A stretch of 64,000 bases of DNA from Agapetus fuscipes (taxonomy: Eukaryota; Arthropoda; Insecta; Trichoptera; Glossosomatidae), in contig OX637334.1 in assembly GCA_951799405.1 (NCBI GenBank), positions 12,896,001 to 12,960,000 on the forward strand, given 5' to 3'. Position numbers and translations under genes: made by a program. Shown in pieces: positions 56,321 through 64,000 of this stretch (position 1 is its first letter; each line of letters starts with the position of its first letter). Below the pieces are notes generated by a model. That model worked only from the letters and a program-made list of their open reading frames with translations, had not been told where the DNA came from and did no database searches.

Positions 56321-56694
56321 CACCAGTTTTACTATCCAATGACAATGTTTCACTATTGAATCCGCTCCATTATCAGAATGACAACCCAAATGGGCTTTGC
56401 CATCATTGATCAACGTTAGCAAGAACTGCTTGTCTAACACCTTTATTACACCCTCCAGTCATCTGGATCCACCAGAACGACTATATTCTTCAGATTCTAA
56501 AGGTCTATTTGCTGAATGTGACCCAGCCAATGCAGTCTTCATGAAATTGGTGTATTATCATATCACATATGATGGAGAGATGCTTTCCGAGGTATGTTGC
56601 CGTGGTCTGTGGGAGCTGGAGCTTCACATAATATATTGTAGCTCCACCAGCAGTGGCTTGAGCAGCTCTGATGGTGTATAATGGTATGTTGTAG
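56321..56694 (+). other. end of kinesin intron 1, with duplicated acceptor region
   Basis: Positions 56638-56678 (gtagctccaccagcagtggc onward) nearly repeat the acceptor and first bases of exon 2 at 56691-56730, 53 bases downstream. Positions 56455-56545 also share a diverged segment (gaatgtgacccagccaatgc) with intron 2 at about 57395-57430. Confidence 0.6.
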
Positions 56695-57103
56695 CTCTAC
56701 CAGCAGTGGCTTGAGCAGCTCTGATGGCGGCGTGGGCAGCAGCGCAGGCTCGGCGGGCAGCGCTCCGGGGTCAGGGAGTGCACCTCCCGGGGAGGACAAC
56801 ATCAGCGTAGTAGTGCGCGTGCGCCCCCTTAGCCTGAAGGAGCAGGCAGCGGGTGCACGCACCGCCGTGCAGTTCCCAGGAGGAGGGCAGTTGCTCTGCG
56901 ACAGCTCCCTGCAAGGGCAGCAGCCCAAGCTGTTCGGCTACAACGTGGTGTTTGAGCCGGGCGCCTCGCAGGCTGACGTGCTGGAGCACTCGGGAGTGAA
57001 GCGTCTGCTGCGCATGGCCGTGGAGGGCTTCTCCTGCACAGCCTTCTGCTATGGCCAGACGGGCAGCGGCAAGACACACACCCTCACAGGACCTCCACAC
57101 CTG
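56695..57103 (+). CDS. KIF12: kinesin KIF12-like, exon 2 (motor N-terminus, P-loop)
   Basis: After an acceptor gttgtag the frame gives a Ser/Gly-rich linker and then a kinesin motor start: NISVVVRVRPLSLKEQ (beta-1), LFGYNVVFEPGASQADVLEH, VKRLLRMAVEGFSCTAFCYG and the ATP-binding P-loop GQTGSGKT, ending HTLTGPPHL at a donor CTG|gtgaga in phase 0. The VEGFSCTAFCYGQTGSGKT segment and the way it runs into exon 3 fit the KIF12 / Klp54D group best. The product should be a microtubule motor ATPase. The exon is GC-rich (well above its surroundings), and the acceptor is partly duplicated upstream. Confidence 0.92.
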
Positions 57104-57489
57104 GTGAGATACCAGTAGCTACTATGCTTTCTTCTGCGGAGTCACTTTATATTCTTAATGTCTTCATAATATGGTGTGATTTATATCTCACAATCAGTCA
57201 GGAGGATCGCCCAGTCTAACATCGTCATTATTAGCATAACTGCAAGAACAATCAAGGAGGGGTATTGGCATTCTTGATCAGAGCTTCTATCTTCCGATCT
57301 CATACTCTTTTCGCAAGGTAATCTTGCCAGCCATCTTGATATGGGTCAGCCCACTGCATCACCAATATATTCTCCAGGCACATCAATGGACCATCAGGTC
57401 GATTCACTAAATGTGAAGCAGCTAATGCAGTCTGCTGTCTCTTAACAACCAAACGACATCAACGTCCTTTTATACAGCCACAAATATTA
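57104..57489 (+). other. start of kinesin intron 2
   Basis: Intronic sequence between exon 2 and the mariner, with a segment (about 57340-57430) weakly similar to 56455-56545. No gene is seen. Confidence 0.5.
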
Positions 57490-58635
57490 GGTCTTTACAT
57501 ATGAAATTGGCGTTTTGTCTGGGAGGAACAAAAAGTAATTTTTTTTTAAATATAATAAATTTATTTAATCAAAATATGTACCATAGCTATCTATGCACTT
57601 TTGCCATCTCATAGGTAGTTGATTGATCCCTTTACGAAAATAACCATTCGGATGGCAATCAATACAATCTTTGAAGGCGGTTTGGACTGCCCCATCGGAG
57701 TTGATTTTCTTCCCTTGCAAGAAGTTATCCAAATTTCGAAAAAAAATGTAATCTGTTGGAACAAGGTCCGGGGAGTATGGGGGATGTCTTAAACATTCCA
57801 ATTAAAGCTCCCATAATCTGGTAGCCGTCTTTTGTGCAACGCGGCAGCACGCGCGATTGTTGATTTGCTTCACTCCACTTTGCACCAAACTCCAATCAGA
57901 CGAAAATCAAAATTAAGTGTGATTTCTCCCTTTCAAATCAAACAACTGATTGCATATACGTAAGTCAGCTGATGTGAATCATATTTCCTGTTCAAATTCC
58001 ATCACATTTTTACCAACTTTCGAGAAATATTTAACCGAGGTCCTTACCAGAACTAAGCAATCAAATTTGATTTGTCAATTAAATATTGATTGGAGGTTGG
58101 TGCAACAGGCCCTCAGTGAGGTACTCACCTTTCAAGCTTTTTCACCTTTCCTATTTGCTTCAAGTGGATTAAAACAGTTTTATCACTAACTTTGCAGCCA
58201 ACAGCTACCTCGGACGTGGTTTGCGATGGATCCGCTTCCACAAAAGTCTTCAATTCCTCATTATCAACTTTGGTCTCCGGCCGTCCACGAGGCTTGTTCT
58301 GCAGGCCGAAATTTCCAGAATGAAAACGTTGTAACCAAAAACGCACTATGTTTTCTTTTTTCACATCGTTGCCATACACATCATTAATCTTTCGAGCCGT
58401 TTCTGCAGCACTGGTGCCACGGTGGAACTCGTACTCGTAAACAACGCAATATTTCAAGTTTTCCATTTTGTAAAATTAATGACGCAAAGAAAAAAACAAT
58501 TGAGTTACGAACAAATGAATAACAGTACATGAGTAAATAGCTAATAAATTTGAATTTGGAATTCTTAACCAAAGAGGAGATATTTGAGATCAAAGTGGCC
58601 AGTATGGCAAAACGCCAATTTCATATGTAAGGACC
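57490..58635 (-). mobile_element. mariner element in kinesin intron 2, with nested MITE
   Basis: Inverted ends ggtctttacatatgaaattg and its complement (58616-58635) are flanked by TA (57488-57489, 58636-58637). The minus-strand transposase N-terminus (58125-58466: AAETARKINDVYG, VRFWLQRFHSGNFGLQNKPR, EADPSQTTSEVAV, HLKQIGKVKKL) and C-terminus (57565-57801: HPPYSPDLVPTDYIFFRNLD, GINQLPMRWQKCIDSYGTYF) remain. The central region with the first two catalytic aspartates is gone, replaced by a MITE. The motifs are those of the irritans/cecropia-type mariners. Confidence 0.92.
57876..58118. mobile_element. MITE nested in mariner
   Basis: The right end ggaggttggtgcaacaggccc and the left end ttgcaccaaactccaatcag are inverted copies. 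Its right ~130 bases match 62150-62290 in reverse orientation. GGGCC-type ends suggest PIF/Harbinger, tentatively. Confidence 0.65.
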
Positions 58636-58832
58636 TAATAATTCAGAGTTGTTTGGAGAAAATGGCTGTTCATTTTCCTTTCATTGTAGAAAAACCTTCT
58701 ATAATGAAAAGCAGCCGATGTGATGAATTTTCTGATTATTTATGTCTCAAATTTAGAGGATGCCTATTTGTAATGTAGAGGTGCCGATATCTATGCATTT
58801 TACATCATAGAACTGTTTCCATGTGCCCCCAG

Positions 58833-58973
58833 TTCGAAAGTAAGCCCCGCGCAGCCTCCGAGGACCACGGCCTCATCATCAGGTCCTTTGTGTACCTCTT
58901 CAAGCTCCTGCAGTCCCGCCAGGACTTCCACTTCATCCTCAAGGCCTCCTTCTTAGAGATATACAATGAAAAG
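58833..58973 (+). CDS. KIF12: kinesin KIF12-like, exon 3
   Basis: Acceptor cccccag and donor AAG|gtaacc bound 47 codons in phase 0. The translation contains DHGLIIRSFVYLFKLLQSRQ and FILKASFLEIYNEK. SFLEIYNEK is the conserved kinesin motor motif (usually S-x-x-E-I-Y-N-E). The exon continues directly from TGPPHL of exon 2, as expected in KIF12-type motors, with alpha-2 and the following strand. No stops or frame errors are present. Confidence 0.93.
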
Positions 58974-59399
58974 GTAACCAAGAGCACCAAAGATGTTCAT
59001 TGAAATATCTGTTGGGTGTAGTAAACTGAAAGATTTTAAATCAACTGCTTAACCACTATGCTAACAGCCGCATTCACCAATCCTACAAAAACTTCCCTTA
59101 GACCTCTTGGACAAGTTCTTGCCTTTATTGAGTTTTTCCCACAGATAAGTGCAATTTAGTAGCGTGAAATTATCAGAATTATACAGCAATGATTATATTC
59201 TTATGGTCATGGAAAAATTAACTAGGGCTTTCAAAATTAAAATTCTCACTTTTTATAGATTTGAATTTTATTGTTTTACTTATATAGTCGTTGTTCTGGC
59301 AATAGGTCTTATGTCAAGGGTTTTCAATTTCCTTTTTGTGATGCCATTTGATGGGGAAAAAGTCAATATATGTAGCTGCAATACCTCCTATAATCTATA
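58974..59399 (+). other. start of kinesin intron 3
   Basis: AT-rich intron sequence with nothing recognised. Confidence 0.5.
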
Positions 59400-59638
59400 G
59401 TCTAAGTTGCAAGGATGTATTCATTTAAAGCTCTCAGATGTATGCCCACAAACCAACAAGTGTACATAGTTTGCGCTTACAAATGCTTAATGTGTACTTA
59501 CAAATAAAATCCAAACCTCAAATGAACATAAGCCCCACAACTTTTGCCGACCTTCCCTGAAACAGGGGTGACATTGGAAAAGTGAACCATTTTTTACAGT
59601 ATGGATGGTCAGCCTCATACCAACCTATAAGTCAAGGA
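59400..59638 (-). repeat. R245 repeat copy (minus), intron 3
   Basis: Near-consensus copy from tctaagttgcaaggatgtat to caacctataagtcaagga. It pairs, in inverted orientation, with the partial copy at 61453-61590 around the RTE-like fragment. Confidence 0.88.
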
Positions 59639-59749
59639 ATATGAATAATAAATTAAATTTAAATATAAAAAAGAACAAAACCTTAAAAAGAAATCTATAC
59701 AAAAAAGTCAAAAATTTCCTATACAAAAAATTTAGCAAATTAATACACC

Positions 59750-61400
59750 AACATTAGAAATCAACATTGCAGATTAGCCGCCACTTCTTCCTGCCCTTAC
59801 ATACTTCTTTCATTTTATCCAGAGTCATAACCTTTTTCATACAAGTCCTCCTTTTATTATGACTCTGGATATCCCATTCATTCGCTATTTCAGAGATTTG
59901 ATCCTTCCATACTTTTCTCAGTCTTCCTCTACCATGACATCCATCTATTCTAGCAGCATATACTTTCTTCGTCAATCTTTCATCACTCATTCTCTCCATA
60001 TGCCCGAACCATCTTAACATACTTCTTTTAATCTTCACTTTCACACTTTCCCTTACACCACATTCTTCTCTTACAAAATCATTCCTCACCCTGTCACTTC
60101 GTTTTTTCCCAATCATACTTCTTAGATAGTCCATTTTTACTGGATGGACTTTACTAATTTCCCTTTCACTCACCGTCCAGGCTTCACTTCCATACATCAA
60201 GGTGGTAGTATACCATTGTACACCGCCAATCTAACATTTTTTGAGAGATTTTGGTTCCTGGCGGTGCAAGCGGTCACACCCAGTACACACCTGCCTTTCA
60301 TTATTCTTCTTTCAAATTCACCGGCCATTGTTCCATATTTTTCAAACTTACTTCCCAAATATACAAACTCATTTACAACATCAACATTCATTCCATTAAT
60401 TTTAAATTCATAATTCATATTTTCATCATCTCTTTCAAAAATCAAAACTTTCGTCTTTCTTGCATTCAACTTCAAATTATTACCTTTCAAAGCTTCGTTC
60501 AATCTAGAGAGCATCGTTTGCAATTCCACTGCTGAATCAGATACAAGGACTGCATCATCCGCATACAGTAGAACACTCACTTCCCTCTCTTCTATCATTA
60601 ATCCACAATCATCAAGTCTAGCATCTCGAACACACTTGTCCATGACTATGTTAAATAGCCATGGGCTCATCACACATCCTTGCCTTACACCCTTAAAAAC
60701 TTCAAACCATTCACTATACTCACCATCAATACGAACGCACGCCATATTATTCTCATAGTTTGCATACACCGCATTGAGGAGAGCTCCATTCACTCCGTAT
60801 GCTTTTAAAACATCCCACAACATACCTCTGTCCACTGAGTCAAAAGCCTTTTCCAGATCCACAAAGGCCGTGAATAGTTTCCCCCTCACCGACAATTGTT
60901 TTTCAACAAGTTGTCGTAGAGTGAAAATCTGATCAACACAGGCTCTACCGGCCATAAAGCCGGACTGTATATCGGAAATCCTTTCACTAGTAGTCAGAAT
61001 CACATTTTTTTATAATCACCTTACAGAAGACTTTTACTGGTATACTGAGTAGACTGATTGATCTGAAGTTCTGACAGTCTTTTTTGTCCCCTTTACCTTT
61101 GTAAATGGGAACAATGACTGCCTTCCTCCAATCCATTGGTACTACTCCTGCATTCACACAAAGCTTACATAATTCAAACATTCAATCTATCACACATTCA
61201 CCTCCTGCTTTCAACATTTCACCATTTATACCATCAAACCCAGCAAACTTCCCATTCTTCAGACGTGAAATAGACACTTTCATTTTTTCTTTCAAAATCT
61301 TCAATTCATTCTCTTCATCTATCTGTTCATAAATTCTTCTTTCACCCTGGCCAAAAGTTTCTTGAAAATAGTTCTTCCATCTCTATTGGCAGAACAACGA
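59750..61400 (-). pseudogene. RTE-like element, third subfamily (broken)
   Basis: Minus-strand frames give WRKAVIVPIYKGKGDKKDC (60987-61181), SGFMAGRACVDQIFTLRQLV, AFVDLEKAFDSVDRGMLW, GVRQGCVMSPWLFNI and LLYADDAVLVSDS (60197-61003), then MLRWFGHMERMSDERLTK (59754-60200). Order and motifs are those of the 53.8-kb element, at clearly lower identity. Frameshifts near 60200 and 61000 separate the pieces, and the endonuclease is absent. It lies antisense in kinesin intron 3. Confidence 0.9.
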
Positions 61401-61452
61401 CAATATAGTGATTGTTTGTTTTATATAATTAACTGTAATTGTTTATATTCCG

Positions 61453-61590
61453 TAACTTATAGGTTGGTATGAGGCTGACCACCCATACTGTAAAAAAAGG
61501 TGAATATGTAAGCGCAAACTTAGATGTGTCTACATTTAATATGAATCTAAAATGTAATATATCTTTGCAACTTAGATTATAGATGTATTT
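61453..61590 (+). repeat. R245 repeat, partial copy with internal deletion
   Basis: Starts acttataggttggtatgagg and ends cttagattatag, missing about 100 central bases. It stops about ten bases before the exon 4 acceptor, so R245 sequence supplies part of the branch-point region. Confidence 0.82.
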
Positions 61591-61601
61591 TGTTGCTCCA
61601 G

Positions 61602-61743
61602 GTGATAGACTTGCTGAACCCTGGCAGTGCCCGCAAGCCCTTGGCCGTGCGCTGGTCCAAGAAGGCGCGAGGATTCTTTGTGGAGAACCTCTTCACTGTC
61701 GACTGTGAGGAGCTGGACGATTTGCTGGCCGTGCTGGAGGAAG
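61602..61743 (+). CDS. KIF12: kinesin KIF12-like, exon 4
   Basis: Acceptor tgctccag and donor GAAG|gtcaga (phase 1) bound VIDLLNPGSARKPLAVRWSK, KARGFFVENLFTVDCEELDD and LLAVLEE. The V-x-DLL and VRW..RGF(Y/F)VE.L pattern after YNEK is the usual kinesin continuation, with the KIF12-like RW-K-K/T-RGF variant. The following motor parts (switch I SSRSH, switch II DLAGSE) are not in the window. The donor lies in a 32-bp minisatellite, so the exact exon end is ambiguous; the first copy of the donor gives the family-typical length. Confidence 0.92.
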
Positions 61744-61971
61744 GTCAGACAGTTATACAGTGCCCTAGGAGGAAGGTCAGACAGTTATACAGTGCTCTAG
61801 GAGGAAGGTCAGACAGTTATACAGTGCTCTAGGAGAAAGGTCAGACAGTTATACAGTGATCTAGGAGGAAGGTCAGACAGTTATACAGTGCTCTCGGAGG
61901 AAGGTCAGACAGTTATACAGTGCTCTAGGAGGAAGGTCAGACAGTTATATGTTCAGTGCTCTAGGAGGAAG
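61738..61971 (+). repeat. 32-bp minisatellite spanning the exon 4 splice donor
   Basis: Seven units of aggaaggtcagacagttata plus cagtgctctagg follow each other (last unit 36 bases), and an eighth is cut short. Each unit contains the GAAG|gtcaga (or AAAG|gtcaga) donor sequence. The first lies at the coding boundary. Confidence 0.93.
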
Positions 61972-62149
61972 CACACTCTAGCGGGACATAACAAAGCTCT
62001 TCAATGTTATGCATCACCACGATCTGTAGTCTAGTCGAAAGGTCGTGGGTTCAAATCCTGGTGGAGCACAAAAAATATACCATTTATCCTAACATTTTAT
62101 TATTATCACTCACTTACCCATTGAGCCGTTTATGGATCAGCAAATCTTA
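61972..62149 (+). other. intron sequence with tRNA-like fragment
   Basis: Positions 62022-62072 (tctagtcgaaaggtcgtggg, ttcaaatcctggtgg) resemble the B-box arm of a tRNA-derived SINE. No functional tRNA gene is proposed. Confidence 0.4.
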
Positions 62150-62290
62150 GGGCCTGTTGCACCAACCTCCAATCAATATTTGATTGAAACATCAAATTTG
62201 ATTGCTTAGTTCTGGTAAGGACCTCGGTTAAATATTTCTCGAAAGTTGGTAAAAATGTGATGGAATTTGAACAGGAAATATGAAAAATTG
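62150..62290. mobile_element. MITE fragment (same family as 57876-58118)
   Basis: Starts agggcctgttgcaccaacct and is truncated at the Penelope 3' end. Confidence 0.7.
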
Positions 62291-62435
62291 ATTATTTTTC
62301 AATAAAAAATTAAAAAATAAAAGAAATTAAAAACTTTGTTTTATTCCACTTTTATTGTTTTTGAGTATGTTACAAACGTTTTCGGAATACCTTCCATCAT
62401 CGGGTAACAACAATTACTAAAATCAAACTTAAAAA

Positions 62436-63275
62436 TTAAGACATGGGTGTGGGATCTATTGGTGGTAAGGGAGGGGGTAGCAAGGTAGGTATGTGGGAGG
62501 GAGATGGTGAGTTTTGGGGCGGAGCTAATATTGTTAGGAGAGGAGACGTAATGGCGGGAAGTTGAATATTTAGCATATTACTTTTATTTCTATGTTTATT
62601 TATCTCTAATATTTCTAATATGTCCAACTTTCTCCCTTTTTGGCAGCTATTTATTAATTCTAAATTATCTATATTAAAACTGTGTCCTTTTTCTCTCGCG
62701 TGTTCTCCTATTTCAGAGTGAATCAAAACGTTTTTGATTGCTTTTTTATGCTCCATAAACCTTTCAGATATTTTTCTACCTGATTGGCCAATGTAGAACA
62801 TATCGCAATCATTACATTTTATTTTGTAAACTCCACTGTAGTCTTTTTGCGGCAGTTTTGATTTGTTATTAAGGATGTACTTTTTAATATTAGAGCTAGT
62901 GTAAAATGCTGCTTTAAAATTGTCTTTTTTACATATCTTTACAAGGTCTGTTGTGAGCTTCCCTGTGTATAAAATCCTTCTCCATGGTTTCGTCTCTTCA
63001 CCGTTTTCAGGCACTTTATAATAGATGTATTTTTGAATGGTGAATGTTCTTTTCTTCTTTTTAATAATATTTTTAATTGTGTTTTGGTTGTAGCCGTTGT
63101 TTATTGCAATGTTGAGTATAGTATTTTCTTCAATAGTGTAGTTTTGTGACGTAAGAGGAATGGATAATAATCTGTGAATCATTGAGTTGAATGCCGCCAT
63201 TTTGTGTGGAATGGGATGATTTGACTGTGCATGTATGATAGTGTCTGTGTATGTGTCTTTTCTGTAAATTTACAG
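62436..63275 (-). pseudogene. Penelope GIY-YIG endonuclease portion
   Basis: The frame reads MAAFNSMIHRLLSIPLTSQN, KKDNFKAAFYTSSN, then SGVYKIKCNDCDMFYIGQSG (GIY-YIG core with CxxC) and ISERFMEHKKAI, EIGEHAREKGHSFN, with a Pro-rich tail (LPPPLPPIDP). Sequence upstream of the methionine (DTYTDTIIHAQSNHP) belongs to the same protein, so this is not an independent ORF. The enzyme would nick target DNA for priming. Confidence 0.9.
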
Positions 63276-63336
63276 ACACCGAGGTATCAAGACGTGTGAC
63301 AAGTGCGTGTGTGTGCGAGTGAACCGCGTGGACGTT

Positions 63337-64000
63337 TTACATGACTATTTCTTCGCCACAAAAAATGAATTTATTGTCTTCTATTGATGTAGTTATGTCG
63401 ATAAAGTTGAGTTTATTATTGATTCCGGTCTCACATGTGAAGTTTATTTTGGGATGTTGTGAATTAAAAAGAGCTAAGAGTTTATCTAGTTGGCGTTTAG
63501 TTCCTGCAAATGTAAAGAAAATATCATCCACGTACCTTTGATAATTATGTACTAGGCTTACGAGGGGATTATTGGAGAGAAGTATTTTAGTTTCGAAATT
63601 GTTCATAAAAACATCTGCTAGAAGTGGTGACAAAGGGTTGCCCATTGGTAAGCCGCTTGTTTGAGAATAATACGCATTTTCAAAACAAAAATAATTTTGA
63701 TCTATGCAGACTTTTAAGATATTAAAAATTTCATTTTTTATTGTTTCATCTTCTTCTTTTTCATCCAGAATGTATTTGATAATATCCAAAGTTTCTTCCA
63801 CTGGTATGTTGGTAAATAAGCTTTTGACATCAAAGGAGACTAGTTTGCAGTTTTTTGGAGGGTTTGTGTTGTGAAGTTTGTTGCAGAATTCAATGGAGTT
63901 CTTGATTCCGTAAGTGGGTTTGAATTGTGTCGTATTGAGAAACATTTTATTGGCAAGCTTCGCCATTTTGTAGCATGGGGCATCAACGATTTTCGTCTGA
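63337..64000 (-). pseudogene. Penelope reverse transcriptase portion
   Basis: On the minus strand it reads CKLVSFDVKSLFTNIPVEE, SGLPMGNPLSPLLADVFM and YQRYVDDIFFTFAG (YVDD active site), the standard Penelope RT blocks, ending NKLNFIDITTSIEDNKF before the interruption. The frame remains open to the right edge; the RT N-terminus is outside the window. Confidence 0.92.

Larger units (their letters stand above)
62291..64000 (-). mobile_element. Penelope-like retroelement, 3' part (runs off window)
   Basis: The 3' UTR (62291-62437) is followed upstream on the minus strand by a GIY-YIG endonuclease frame and then by a reverse transcriptase frame that stays open to the window edge. The 3' terminal sequence is the one found in the inverted pair at 25.1-25.8 kb. 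Between RT and endonuclease about 70-80 bases interrupt the frame (63265-63345). Confidence 0.92.

Noticed and set aside
61590..61832. Kinesin exon 4 extended through the minisatellite as one ORF
   Set aside because: The 32-bp unit is not a multiple of three, and a good donor follows GAAG; an intron boundary at 61743 gives the family-typical length.

Overview
This window looks like nuclear DNA of an arthropod, most likely an insect, and very probably a species with a large, transposon-rich genome. The evidence is AT-rich non-coding DNA, tRNA-derived SINEs, Tc1/mariner, pogo-like, hAT, Penelope, RTE-like and Ty3/Gypsy elements, and a split host gene with GC-rich exons and GT/AG introns. No prokaryotic, organellar or rRNA features were seen. 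The species cannot be named from the sequence.

The only convincing host gene is a plus-strand kinesin of the KIF12 / Drosophila Klp54D type. A probable first coding exon lies at 29228-29415, followed by 56695-57103 (start of the motor domain and P-loop), 58833-58973 and 61602-61743. Intron phases agree throughout, and the rest of the motor lies beyond the right edge. Intron 1 would be 27.3 kb and is almost entirely transposons. The 5' splice site after the fourth exon sits inside a 32-bp minisatellite, so the donor is repeated about seven times.

Layout. 1-5363: minisatellite, a broken CR1/L2-type retroposon, a fold-back DD41D mariner (1675-3688) and an RTE-like copy. 5364-16145: a nest in which a GGCTCAG-ended DNA element is split by a retroposon, split by a pogo-like element (5902-12675), which itself carries a retroposon, a SINE, an unidentified transposon protein and a hAT element. 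16146-23966: two inverted copies of one composite repeat, a Harbinger-like MITE and a hAT element. 25025-27871: a mariner hosting an inverted Penelope pair and a second GGCTCAG element. 29228-37091: kinesin exon 1, MITEs, an 867-bp tandem duplication, fold-back repeats and SINEs. 37555-45160: one RTE copy split by a 6.7-kb tandem dimer of an unusual non-coding repeat (38159-44830), itself hit by a hAT. 45389-52643: an almost complete Ty3/Gypsy element on the minus strand. 53815-56320: a long RTE-like element with an open RT frame. 56.7-62 kb: kinesin exons with intronic mariner and RTE. 62.29-64 kb: a Penelope-like element running off the window.

The most interesting observation is in the Gypsy element. 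Its Pol frame does not end after integrase but runs into what reads as a macro (ADP-ribose-binding, OARD1/TARG1-like) domain followed by a CCCH zinc finger ending at the polypurine tract, while its Gag begins with a SAP-like motif and a long heptad repeat. The copy is broken by in-frame stops, so these are inferred ancestral features. Nothing here was checked against a database; family names rest on motifs read by eye.
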